Source of the DNA: a virus
Strand: one strand, 5' to 3'
Length of the DNA stretch: 20,551 nt
Virus record (IMG/VR): IMGVR_UViG_3300025411_000108
Span: 1-20,551 of that record
Each line of letters opens with the position of its first letter. Position 1 is the first letter of the stretch. This document shows, in pieces, positions 6,968 through 13,900 of the stretch. The position numbers and the translations under genes are program-made. The notes below the pieces were generated by a model. That model made no database searches. It was not told where the DNA came from and was given only the letters and a program-made list of their open reading frames with translations.

Positions 6968-7454
6968 GATGCTGTTCTTTTTTAGCAGTCTCAACAATGT
7001 CTGAGACTACATAGTAACCACCAACAAATAACACAACAAGCAACACAAGGACTAAACCAATGATCATTGCTTCTTCTTGTTCTTTTTTAATTTTGTTAGC
7101 ACGATCTCTAGCAGCTTGTTCAGCATACTTATCAGCTTTGTCCATGCTGGCTGCACGGCTTTTAATATTGTTCCAAACATCTACTTTCCCCGCTTGCATG
7201 AATAGCATTTGAAGCTCAGACTCAAACTGTTTAGTTTGTTCCAGAGCCATTTCAATTTGAATGGCAGTGCCCATGTTAGAAGCTTGACCAGAGTCTTTAG
7301 CTTCTTTAATTGCTTGGACACCGTTGTTCTTAGCATCAAAGTATTTGCCCAATACAGGACCTAGCGACGCAACATCGTCCACCGTAGCACTCATCTTCTT
7401 GACGAGTTTTACGGCAGACTGTATTGCTGCTAGGGCTGTAATTGGATCAATCAT
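6945..7454 (-). CDS. C-terminally membrane-anchored protein of unknown function
   Basis: The 169-residue protein begins MIDPITALAAIQSAVKLVKK, an amphipathic Ala-rich helix. It continues with mostly helical, charged sequence and a Lys/Glu-rich run (about 105-129), then a strongly hydrophobic segment at about 130-150 (MIIGLVLVLLVVLFVGGYYVV) and a short His/Lys-rich tail. The topology is a tail-anchored cytoplasmic protein. I recall similar MIDPIxAxxA proteins in environmental podoviruses next to holin genes, without a proven role. An accessory holin, antiholin or membrane-acting virion protein are all possible. No good Shine-Dalgarno is visible before ATG 7454. The 3' end overlaps the holin gene, so the two are likely coupled. 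Confidence 0.8.
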   Translation of the reverse strand: MIDPITALAAIQSAVKLVKKMSATVDDVASLGPVLGKYFDAKNNGVQAIKEAKDSGQASNMGTAIQIEMALEQTKQFESELQMLFMQAGKVDVWNNIKSRAASMDKADKYAEQAARDRANKIKKEQEEAMIIGLVLVLLVVLFVGGYYVVSDIVETAKKEQHHGYKHKN

Positions 7455-7470
7455 TTAGATTGTTAAAAAA

Positions 7471-7650
7471 TTAAACGTTCTCAGTAGAAGGTTTTGGTTC
7501 TTCAACAGCAGGAGTTGCAGCAGGTGGAGCTGCTTGTTCATTAGCTTGTTGTACAAGCTTTTGAACGTGAGCTTGCATAGCTGCAATACGAGCTTCCATA
7601 CATTGAATCAAGTCACGCAGCTCTTCAGCAGTGTGTGTAAAGTTAAACAT
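7471..7650 (-). CDS. Small hypothetical protein with helical Gln-rich core
   Basis: The 59-residue protein starts at ATG 7650, 8 bp before the end of the preceding gene, within AAAATGTTTAAC. The run of GAAGAAGGGGAAGAAG just upstream serves as ribosome site and at the same time encodes the acidic tail of the previous protein. The sequence (MFNFTHTAEELRDLIQCMEA, then a Gln/Ala-rich helix and a Pro/Ala/Glu tail) suggests a short coiled coil with a flexible C-terminus. A longer frame upstream to 7743 is Lys-rich only because it reads the acidic gene in another frame, so I reject it. No function recognised. Confidence 0.68.
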   Translation of the reverse strand: MFNFTHTAEELRDLIQCMEARIAAMQAHVQKLVQQANEQAAPPAATPAVEEPKPSTENV

Positions 7651-7846
7651 TTTCTTCTTCCCCTTCTTCTTCATCTTCAAAAACTTCTTCTTTGTCTTCT
7701 TCAATGTCGATCCATTCGATGTCGTCATTGACAAAAGCAACAATCAAATCAGCCAACTCAACCCATTCGCCATCTTCGTGACCAACGGTATCAATAGCCA
7801 ACTCAACAGCACGGAAACGGACATCTTCTTCGGTAGTAAACAACAT
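7643..7846 (-). CDS. Small acidic hypothetical protein
   Basis: I start this 67-residue protein at ATG 7846 because AAAGGAAC lies just upstream. An in-frame ATG at 7897 would add MYLGLPLPITSGFKGTT, which looks protein-like and cannot be excluded. The protein reads MLFTTEEDVRFRAVELAIDT followed by hydrophobic/acidic helices and an extreme acidic tail (about residues 48-67, nearly all Glu/Asp). The very acidic character could mean nucleic-acid mimicry or simply a flexible solubilising tail. It overlaps the next gene by 8 bp. I do not recognise a family. Confidence 0.68.
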   Translation of the reverse strand: MLFTTEEDVRFRAVELAIDTVGHEDGEWVELADLIVAFVNDDIEWIDIEEDKEEVFEDEEEGEEENV

Positions 7847-7862
7847 GGTAGTTCCTTTAAAG

Positions 7863-7882
7863 CCGCTAGTAATGGGTAGCGG
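7863..7882 (-). promoter_or_regulatory. Hairpin just upstream of the acidic small gene's ribosome site
   Basis: On the minus strand CCGCTA (7882-7877) pairs with TAGCGG (7868-7863) around an 8-base loop. The stem ends a few bases before the AAAGGAAC ribosome site of the 67-residue protein. No U-tract follows, so it is not an intrinsic terminator. It may shape translation initiation or mRNA processing, or be chance within a longer coding version of the gene. Confidence 0.35.
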
Positions 7883-7912
7883 TAAACCCAAGTACATGCT
7901 AGTCTTCAATTA

Positions 7913-8146
7913 TTACTTTCCTGTTAAAGAATGCCAGGCCACAGTAATAGCACCTACAACCACAGTAATGATGCCAATGGGTTTAGCTAAAGAAGCAATC
8001 CAATCTAGAACTTTTAAAGCACCTTTAAGAGCAGAAAATGCTTCAATAAGTTCTTTGGTGTTCTTCTCAATAGCATCTACTTTAGCTTCAACTTTAATAA
8101 GTCGTTCGTAGATCTGTTCGTGGCTAATGGTTGTAGTGTTTTCCAT
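7913..8146 (-). CDS. Putative holin-like membrane protein with N-terminal coiled coil
   Basis: The 77-residue protein starts at ATG 8146 after TGAGG. Residues about 8-40 (HEQIYERLIKVEAKVDAIEK and onward) form a heptad-patterned coiled coil. Residues about 46-72 (VLDWIASLAKPIGIITVVVGAITVAW) contain one membrane helix, and the tail is short. Small coiled-coil plus single-helix proteins at this place in phage genomes are often called putative holins, but a clear three-helix holin lies 1 kb downstream. This one could be a second holin, an antiholin or an unrelated membrane protein. The topology is visible; the role is inferred from being upstream of the lysis genes. Confidence 0.72.
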   Translation of the reverse strand: MENTTTISHEQIYERLIKVEAKVDAIEKNTKELIEAFSALKGALKVLDWIASLAKPIGIITVVVGAITVAWHSLTGK

Positions 8147-8153
8147 GTTAGCC

Positions 8154-8447
8154 TCAGAAGATAGTTACCACAGCATTGACAGGAACAGCAGAACTAAAAG
8201 TAATGGTAGTGCTGTTAGTGCGAGCGTAGCTAATGTTTGGAATTTGAAAGATACCATTGATGTATACCACACCAGATGCGCTACTAGGAACAGTAAACAC
8301 TGTTTGACCAGATGTAGCTGTGATATTTGTAGGAACACCAACAATAGGTTGCAGAGCAAGAGCTGCAGCACTAACTGCATTTAACCAAGATGCAGATATG
8401 GGTGGACCAACAAGGTCAACATACGTAACGTTTAAAGGATTGCTCAT
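8154..8447 (-). CDS. Small virion-type protein with a tailspike-like N-terminal module
   Basis: The 97-residue protein starts at ATG 8447, overlapping the previous stop by 4 bp (ATGA). Near its N-terminus PPISASWLNAVSAAA resembles the SGTVIASTWLNDVNNAV segment of the 520-residue tailspike. This is a pattern often found at the start of phage spikes and thought to be part of their particle-binding end. The remainder (SGQTVFTVPSSASGVVYING, then NSTTITFSSAVPVNAVV) is a short beta domain of the type that ends in VPVNAxV and is common in phage fibre proteins. It may be a stand-alone adaptor or a miniature fibre. No catalytic features. Confidence 0.75.
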   Translation of the reverse strand: MSNPLNVTYVDLVGPPISASWLNAVSAAALALQPIVGVPTNITATSGQTVFTVPSSASGVVYINGIFQIPNISYARTNSTTITFSSAVPVNAVVTIF

Positions 8448-8836
8448 GGTGTTGTTTCCTGTTTAATCCAAGGCAGAGGTGGGTTAGCAGCAATAGCAGC
8501 CAGTTGACGAGCTAATTGACCCGCTACTTGGGCTTCTGTGTCTGGTTGCAAATTGGTTGTAATTGTAGTCGTTGTGTTCTTAATGTCATCAAACAAAGTA
8601 TAGGTAACAGGCTCAAAGCACCAAGCCAAAACTTGAGATTCTTGCAAGTCGTTGTAGGCTGTAAATGGATTAGCTGGCTCACCCAATTTAGCCGTTCCAG
8701 CAGCCGCAGCGGTCAAGTTGTTAACGTCATCCGTACCGACACACATCCAATCAGCGTAGATAACCACATCGGTCTTGCCATCAACAGATGGGTTCACCGT
8801 CATCTTAGGAATTGACCATTTATAAGTGATAGCCAT
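8444..8836 (-). CDS. Conserved small phage protein near tail-fibre genes, function unknown
   Basis: This is a 130-residue protein with a good start (AAGGAAC before ATG 8836). It opens MAITYKWSIPKMTVNP and continues with DGKTDVVIYADWMCVGTD, a beta-strand pattern, then PFTAYNDLQESQVLAWCFE and a C-terminal helix with a PPLPW motif. I recognise this arrangement (beta sheet, a PFxxYxxLxxxxVxxW helix, PPLPW end) from many uncharacterised phage proteins encoded beside receptor-binding genes. A role in tail-fibre attachment or assembly is plausible but not shown. It sits 11 bp after a tailspike gene and overlaps the next small gene by 4 bp. Confidence 0.75.
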   Translation of the reverse strand: MAITYKWSIPKMTVNPSVDGKTDVVIYADWMCVGTDDVNNLTAAAAGTAKLGEPANPFTAYNDLQESQVLAWCFEPVTYTLFDDIKNTTTTITTNLQPDTEAQVAGQLARQLAAIAANPPLPWIKQETTP

Positions 8837-8847
8837 AATTGTTCCTT

Positions 8848-9984
8848 TTAAGCCAAAGTAAGAGTAGCTGACCGAGTAATGCCATCTGTGCCACGCACCA
8901 ACACTTTTAAACTTGTATTGCTAACCAATTGAAAACTTAATGTTGAATTTGTAGACAAAGATGGCGCAGAAGAACTGACATTAGATATAAAGTTACCAGT
9001 AGTAACTTTTAAATCACCAGTTGAAACTGTTAAATTATCTAACGATGTTGTAACATTCGTTTGCAAAATAGAGTTGGCTGTGCTTCCAGTAGAATTTACT
9101 GCTGCACTTGTATAACCAGTAAAGTAATTGGACGACAAATTACTAATTTGGAAATTGTTAAGATATACGCAATAAGCGTTACCATTAGTAGAACAATTAT
9201 TTCCAGTTATGTTTGAGTTGTAAACTCGACCGCCAGTACCGCTTCCACCAAGTTGCAATGCTGGCTGCGCTGTAACGACTTCAAAGTGATTTCCAATGAT
9301 GTTAGCGCAAAGTGGGTAAACAATGTAAATACCACCTAAGACATTTCCTTCAATGTCGTTGCCAATAATGGTTGCTTCTACGGATTTGTCTTGTCCAGCA
9401 TAAACACCCCAATAATTGTTAGCTTGAATACGGCAAGCACCAATGTAAATTGCACCAGGGCCATAGTTTGCGCTCAAAAATTGAATACCATGACCTTCAC
9501 ATTGTTGAATGGTAGTTTCAATAATTCCTATGCAAGCAGAATTATTTGAACCAGTACCTTCAATTAAAATGCCAGCAGATGTATAACCAGCATTATTCCC
9601 ATTGATATATACATTGTTAATATATGTATGATATTCATCTACAATGTGAATTGCCGTTGCCGCTGTTGAACTTGTGATGGATAGCTGAGATATTGTTTTA
9701 TAGTTGTTACCCGCACCGCCGCTAGTTGAATAAATTGCATCACTTGAACCAGTATAGCTAATAACGCTGCTAGAACCTGCACCAAACAATTCTGTTTTGT
9801 TTGCAAGCGTTAATGTTGAAGTTGTTTTATATGTGCCTGTTGGCAAAAAAACAGCGCCATTAGCATTGATTGCCGCTTGAATAGCGGAGGTGCTATCAGT
9901 AGTTCCAGTAGGGTCAGCGCCAAAGTCTAAGACATTGGCAACAGCCCCAGTAATCATCGAGTAACTTGCTTTAGTCAAAGACAT
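8848..9984 (-). CDS. Tailspike with pectate-lyase-like right-handed beta-helix (second spike)
   Basis: The 378-residue protein starts at ATG 9984 behind AGGAAAA. After a very short lead (MSLTKASYSMITGAVA) comes the spike entry motif VLDFGADPTGTTDSTSAIQA, followed by AVFLPTGTY. This is the hallmark of the pectate-lyase-3 type beta-helix. Residues about 75-300 show repeating N/G/I-rich rungs (IIGNDIEGNVLGGIYIVYP, ITGNNCSTNGNAYCVYLNN). The C-terminus (about 340-378, STLSFQLVSNTSLKVLVRG) is a short beta domain also seen at the end of other phage fibres. Such spikes form trimers that bind and often depolymerise capsule or O-antigen; active-site acids cannot be assigned by eye. The absence of a long N-terminal anchor suggests it attaches through another protein. 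Confidence 0.85.
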   Translation of the reverse strand: MSLTKASYSMITGAVANVLDFGADPTGTTDSTSAIQAAINANGAVFLPTGTYKTTSTLTLANKTELFGAGSSSVISYTGSSDAIYSTSGGAGNNYKTISQLSITSSTAATAIHIVDEYHTYINNVYINGNNAGYTSAGILIEGTGSNNSACIGIIETTIQQCEGHGIQFLSANYGPGAIYIGACRIQANNYWGVYAGQDKSVEATIIGNDIEGNVLGGIYIVYPLCANIIGNHFEVVTAQPALQLGGSGTGGRVYNSNITGNNCSTNGNAYCVYLNNFQISNLSSNYFTGYTSAAVNSTGSTANSILQTNVTTSLDNLTVSTGDLKVTTGNFISNVSSSAPSLSTNSTLSFQLVSNTSLKVLVRGTDGITRSATLTLA

Positions 9985-9993
9985 TGAATTTTC

Positions 9994-10773
9994 CTATGAA
10001 ATGAAATAAGTAAAAGACATAACAATGTTTGCTGTGGCTAACCAGCCAGAAACATAGAATCTATTGTTTCCTGTGTATACATAGCCAGCACCAACTTTTG
10101 TCACCGTATTGCTATCAATAACAACGCCATTACCCGCATTATTTCCAGCAACTGCAACGGCAGTAAAAGGAAGCCCAGAAAACGATGTTGAACCAGCAGT
10201 TGCCGCAGTTGATGTGGTTGAATCAATACAAGCAATACAAGTCACCTGCCTACCAATTCGAGTGTATTTACCCGTGTAAGTAGGTGTTCCAACAACAGTC
10301 AAATTTGTAGGAGAAGGTGTCCAAGTACCTTCTTCATACCAATTCAGCAACTGGCTTGTCATCCCCGATGCGGGAGTGTTGGCTGTGAAGTTGATGCCTT
10401 TACCTGCTGTATCTACGGTTGCGTTACCAGAAAAGTGAAAATTACCACCAAGAGTAAATCCACCCAATACTGTGCCATTTAAAACTACATCAAAGTTACC
10501 GCTTGCATAATTTCCCCGTAATCGCCAATCAGCAACACCGGGAATAGCAAACCGATAATCTTGATTTGCCGCACCAGTCATTTGAAAGCCAATTGTATTA
10601 GACGAACTATTTGTTCCAGTTGTTGTAATATTTGTAGGCGTTATAGCAATAGCATTTGTAAAGTCAGTAACAATTGCTTTGACTGTTGTACCGCTTTGAT
10701 TAAGCGGAACAACCTCACTACCCGTTAGTGGGGTGGAAGCAGAACTTAACGCTGATATTTTTGAATTAGACAT
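9994..10773 (-). CDS. Tail-fibre-like virion protein
   Basis: The 259-residue protein opens with MSNSKISALSSASTPLTGSE and VVPLNQSGTTVKA, an N-terminal module I recognise from many phage fibre and spike proteins (the KISxLxxxxxxxGxExxPxxQxG pattern). The middle is beta-rich and Gly/Asn/Thr-rich. NWYEEGTWTPS (about residues 145-155) introduces a C-terminal beta-sandwich-like domain that is also widespread in fibre tips (YTRIGRQVTCIACID follows). No enzymatic motif is visible. It lies between two tailspike genes; its ATG directly abuts the stop of the 520-residue spike gene and no good ribosome site is visible, so translation is probably coupled. Likely a receptor-binding or connector fibre. Confidence 0.78.
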   Translation of the reverse strand: MSNSKISALSSASTPLTGSEVVPLNQSGTTVKAIVTDFTNAIAITPTNITTTGTNSSSNTIGFQMTGAANQDYRFAIPGVADWRLRGNYASGNFDVVLNGTVLGGFTLGGNFHFSGNATVDTAGKGINFTANTPASGMTSQLLNWYEEGTWTPSPTNLTVVGTPTYTGKYTRIGRQVTCIACIDSTTSTAATAGSTSFSGLPFTAVAVAGNNAGNGVVIDSNTVTKVGAGYVYTGNNRFYVSGWLATANIVMSFTYFIS

Positions 10774-12336
10774 TTAAGAATAGCTTGTCCAAGGGCCACG
10801 AATTTCAAGATTCATTGTTCCGCTCGAAGCGTTAGCGGTTGTAGGAGTCCATTGAACCAAAAGATTTGCACCGCTTGCAACATAAGAAATTGCACCAGTA
10901 GACCCGCAAGTAACTTGCGTATCTTGCACAATTGTCAATGTTCCGCCGCTGTTAATGACATTGCAGCCACGACTATTTGAATAGTAATTATCGCCAACTT
11001 GTGCGCCTTCTGCATGGGCCGACAGCTTTAAACCTTGACCAGTTGGTACTGGAACTGTAAAAATTGTCGCAGCGGATGTAGAGCTTGTTGAAATAGCTTT
11101 TTTAACAAATGCGTGTTGTTGCCAATCATGTTCAACAATGTTAGCGCCAGAGTTATAGCGTTTCCATTGGCGATAAGCATCTTGTGTGCCGCCACCAATG
11201 TTTGTTGGAACTACAAAATCAGAAACATAATTGTCAATAATTCCATTGCTAGCAGATTGACCACCAAATTTACTGACTTGATTTGCTGTTCCAGCAGTTA
11301 ATTTTTGCTGAGAAGAAAATTGACCATAAACACGAGATTCAACAGTACCAAGGTTAAGAACTCTGGTTGTACCAGACCATCCACCCCAAAGCGTACCAAA
11401 CTCAAAAATTTGACAAGTTGAATCGTTAATCAAAATACCATAATCGCCAGTACCTTCAATATCTACACCAATCATTGTGAAAAAACTGTAATTGGAGAAA
11501 TATAAAGCTGTGCCAGATGTAATAGTGCAAGCACCATTCAAAATAACGCCTTGAGCATAAGCAAAAGACATTTTTTCAGCAGCTACGTCTTTAAGTGATA
11601 GAGTTGTAATACCATCACCCGAGTTACGTCCCATAAATAATAAAGATGCGCCTTCGGTATCTATTTGCTCCATACAGCAAGCATAAGCACCATATCCAGC
11701 AGGGCCGCTAGTCATTTTGAATGAATAGCCGTTTGCGGTAGGAATGTTTTTAAACGTCAATCGTTTGTAAGAGCCAAACCAACCCCCATCATGCAAGATA
11801 CCAATACATGATGAGCCAGAAGGTGAAGTAAAACGAACTGAAAAATCGTTGCAATTTATATCCATGCCCTGAGCATAGATTGCAGTACCAGTACCGCCAT
11901 AGAGAAGTTCAACACCTAAACCATTTTCGCCAGACCCACGATAGCTGCTTGTTGCACCAGCCAAATGCACATTGCTAGGAATTGAAATAGCGGGGGATGC
12001 AGTCCCCAAATAATAACAACCAGTAGGAAACCAAACAGTTGCACCCGACAAAGAACTAGCATAATTTATGGCTGCTTGAACTTTGCTAGATATATCGTTA
12101 GTGTTTGAACCAGATTGAACTGTTGCAATATCTGAAAAAGATAAATAATCAAATACGCTAATAGTTTGCTGCAACTTAGCTTGAACCGTAGTAGTTACTG
12201 CGCCTGTGCCACTAGGTGCATAGGAAATACCAGCAGCACTACTTTGAGAAGGTACTGTGTTGTAGACAGCGTTATTGACGTCGTTAAGCCAAGTGGAGGC
12301 AATTACTGTCCCACTTGTAAAAGTCGTTGAGGACAT
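10774..12336 (-). CDS. Tailspike with N-terminal anchor module and beta-helix (first spike)
   Basis: At 520 residues this is the largest host-recognition protein here, starting at ATG 12336 behind AAGGGG. The N-terminus contains SGTVIASTWLNDVNNAVYN, a particle-anchor pattern, then TTTVQAKLQQTISVFDYLSF (a stem seen in many spikes). The beta-helix entry follows at about residue 80: NDISSKVQAAINYA, then ATVWFPTGCYYLG. Rung-like repeats run to about residue 340 (INCNDFSVRF, LNGACTITSGTALYFSN, IGVDIEGTGDYGILINDS). The last roughly 100 residues form a separate beta domain (AISTSSTSAATIFTVPVPTG onward). It probably trimerises and acts on surface polysaccharide. Enzymatic activity is an inference from the fold. 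Confidence 0.87.
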   Translation of the reverse strand: MSSTTFTSGTVIASTWLNDVNNAVYNTVPSQSSAAGISYAPSGTGAVTTTVQAKLQQTISVFDYLSFSDIATVQSGSNTNDISSKVQAAINYASSLSGATVWFPTGCYYLGTASPAISIPSNVHLAGATSSYRGSGENGLGVELLYGGTGTAIYAQGMDINCNDFSVRFTSPSGSSCIGILHDGGWFGSYKRLTFKNIPTANGYSFKMTSGPAGYGAYACCMEQIDTEGASLLFMGRNSGDGITTLSLKDVAAEKMSFAYAQGVILNGACTITSGTALYFSNYSFFTMIGVDIEGTGDYGILINDSTCQIFEFGTLWGGWSGTTRVLNLGTVESRVYGQFSSQQKLTAGTANQVSKFGGQSASNGIIDNYVSDFVVPTNIGGGTQDAYRQWKRYNSGANIVEHDWQQHAFVKKAISTSSTSAATIFTVPVPTGQGLKLSAHAEGAQVGDNYYSNSRGCNVINSGGTLTIVQDTQVTCGSTGAISYVASGANLLVQWTPTTANASSGTMNLEIRGPWTSYS

Positions 12337-12348
12337 ACCAACCCCTTA

Positions 12349-12711
12349 TTAAACGCCCATGATCACTTGGACAGTAGCACTAGTACCCGAGATAGCAGTA
12401 ACGTTAGCACGAACATAACGCCAAGTACTAACAGATGTGTATCCATCAGTAGCGGTAGTTGTACCACTTAGTGTGAAGGTATTGATAGTTACCCAGTTAG
12501 AGTTAGTACCGTTGTAGGTAGCATCCTCGTTAGAGCCTTGCATCACAACAGTAGCACCAACAGTACCTGTACCAGTCACAATAGCTTGGAAAGTACTCCA
12601 AGGACTTTCTTTGTAGATAGGCGAAGAAGCACCAGTAGCGGTAGTAGAGTTAACACCACTAAAAGCAAAGTAACGTGGTTGTTCGCCACTCTTAATTTTT
12701 ACGTCAGACAT
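12349..12711 (-). CDS. Small beta-rich structural-type protein
   Basis: The 120-residue protein starts at ATG 12711 behind GGGAG. It begins MSDVKIKSGEQPRYFAFSGV and continues with a beta pattern containing WSTFQAIVTGTGTVGATVVM, then TWRYVRANVTAISGTSATVQ. The W-x-x-F-x-A-x-x-x-G-T-G and W-R-Y-x-R-A signatures resemble small beta-sandwich modules found in phage virion proteins. The role could be capsid decoration or a small tail component. It lies 1 bp after the 125-residue gene and 12 bp before the large spike gene. There is no signal peptide and no Cys. The structural call rests on composition and neighbours. Confidence 0.72.
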   Translation of the reverse strand: MSDVKIKSGEQPRYFAFSGVNSTTATGASSPIYKESPWSTFQAIVTGTGTVGATVVMQGSNEDATYNGTNSNWVTINTFTLSGTTTATDGYTSVSTWRYVRANVTAISGTSATVQVIMGV

Positions 12712-12712
12712 T

Positions 12713-13090
12713 TCATACTCCCATTTTGCTGATGTCTAGCACAATGAAGAATGATCCTGTACCTTTGAATACCATATCAATCTCGTGACCAATAAGCCCA
12801 CCTACCCAACCTAAATCAATCTTGCTACGACCTTCTAAGGGAAGAACGTAAGGTTGATTACGATAGGAGAGCATAACCTTCAATCCAGACTCAACCATAA
12901 ATACAGTTGAGTCCAGACGAATGTTAGATGGGTTACCAGATAACCGACTGATGTCTATAGCATCAAATACAGAATCATCCTCATGCTCAATAGTACCTGT
13001 TACTAGTAACACAATGTTCTTACCACCATCGGCAGCAATAGACACCGTGATAGTGTCACCAGTTTCTTTATGTACTATTTGTTTGTGCAT
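12713..13090 (-). CDS. Hypothetical structural-type protein
   Basis: The 125-residue protein begins MHKQIVHKETGDTITVSIAA and is mostly predicted beta strand, with a hydrophobic stretch KNIVLLVTGTI and later VMLSYRNQPYVLPLEG and a C-terminal GTGSFFIVLDIS. The even spacing of strands and lack of charged active-site clusters suggest a virion component, not an enzyme. No family is recognised. No clear Shine-Dalgarno precedes ATG 13090, 16 bp after the upstream gene. The gene carries one copy (12999-13010) of the 12-bp palindrome GTTACTAGTAAC described separately. Confidence 0.7.
   Translation of the reverse strand: MHKQIVHKETGDTITVSIAADGGKNIVLLVTGTIEHEDDSVFDAIDISRLSGNPSNIRLDSTVFMVESGLKVMLSYRNQPYVLPLEGRSKIDLGWVGGLIGHEIDMVFKGTGSFFIVLDISKMGV
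12999..13010. repeat. 12-bp palindrome GTTACTAGTAAC, copy within the 125-residue gene
   Basis: A perfect palindrome identical to the cores at 14086-14097 and 17024-17035. Here it is inside a coding region and reads as codons for Leu-Leu-Val-Thr, so coding constraint alone could explain it. Confidence 0.45.
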
Positions 13091-13106
13091 CGTTGTTTAC
13101 TTTTGA

Positions 13107-13832
13107 TTAACGCAGAACTTCTTGGCAAGCCAACACAAAGTCAGTAGTCAAAGTGTCAGTAGCTGTAGGAGTAATTTGGAACACTGGAGCAATCAAAGCA
13201 TTGGTCAAAGTAGTACCAGAAGAACCAATAGTAGGTGCAGAGATACGAGCAACAGGACCAGTGCCAGAAGTAGTGTTACCAGAGAACACAATCATGTCAG
13301 TGCCATCGTAGTAGAAAGCAACTTCAAAAAAAGTATTAGCAGCAGCAGTAGCAACACCAGTTACCAAAGTAGTGGCAGTACCGTTAACAGTAGACACCAA
13401 ATTGATGGAAGTAGAAGAAGCAGATTTAGCAAACCACAATCCATCGTTAGTAGATGAACCAGCTTGCAAACCAACGTAGAAAGACACGCTACCAGCAACA
13501 GCAGAAGCTTTAATGCGAGTAGTAAACCAAGAACGATTACCAGCGGTGAACTGGAAGAATTGACCGTTCTTGTAAGCAGAGCTAGCAGTAGTAGTACCAC
13601 CAGGAGTCAAGACAGCCAAGCCACCAACACCAGCAGTCAAAGCAAAAGTAGAGCTAGTACCAGTGACAGTGTAGTCAGTACCAATCAAGGTATTAAAGTC
13701 ATTGGTGTAGGTAGAGCTACCCAAAGCTTGAGTGCTACCAGTGTGAAAAGGATCGGGGAAGGGGAATGAGTACAGAGGCTCGTTAACGTATGCAGTAGAA
13801 AGACCTGCATAGAGGCGGGTAGGATTAGACAT
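13107..13832 (-). CDS. Virion protein with lectin-like (concanavalin/laminin-G type) beta domain
   Basis: I start at ATG 13832 (MSNPTRLYAG) because AAAGGAAC lies 7 bp upstream; a longer frame to 13862 would run through the terminator. The 241-residue protein has an N-terminal arm with a Pro/Phe patch (YSFPFPDPF) and then a long beta-rich region. The pattern QFFQFTAGNRSWFTTRIKAS, then SFYVGLQAGSSTNDGLWF and FFEVAFYYDGTDMIVF looks like a concanavalin-like jelly roll used for carbohydrate or surface binding in many virion proteins. It is the first gene after the second terminator downstream of the capsid gene. It may be a capsid fibre or decoration protein. Domain call by pattern only. Confidence 0.75.
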   Translation of the reverse strand: MSNPTRLYAGLSTAYVNEPLYSFPFPDPFHTGSTQALGSSTYTNDFNTLIGTDYTVTGTSSTFALTAGVGGLAVLTPGGTTTASSAYKNGQFFQFTAGNRSWFTTRIKASAVAGSVSFYVGLQAGSSTNDGLWFAKSASSTSINLVSTVNGTATTLVTGVATAAANTFFEVAFYYDGTDMIVFSGNTTSGTGPVARISAPTIGSSGTTLTNALIAPVFQITPTATDTLTTDFVLACQEVLR

Positions 13833-13852
13833 GATAAGTTCCTTTGACGTTG

Positions 13853-13880
13853 TATAAAACAACGCCCAATTAAGGGCGTC
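13853..13880 (-). terminator. Rho-independent terminator after the lysine-rich microgene
   Basis: On the minus strand ACGCCC pairs with GGGCGT around a TTAATT loop (stem arms 13879-13874 and 13867-13862), followed by TGTTTTAT. It lies between the stop at 13901 and the next start at 13832. The loop sequence is the same as in the terminator upstream of the microgene. Confidence 0.8.
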
Positions 13881-13900
13881 ATTGGAAGACTAGATTCTAC

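Noticed and set aside
7651-7743. Lys-rich N-terminal extension of the 59-residue protein
   Set aside because: It reads the acidic gene's GAA/GAG codons out of frame; the ATG at 7650 has the better placed purine-rich ribosome site.
13122-13769. Plus-strand Ser/Thr-rich ORFs opposite the lectin-like gene, and a Leu-rich minus-strand ORF at 13361-13600
   Set aside because: They are frame shadows of a repetitive beta-rich gene with no ribosome site.
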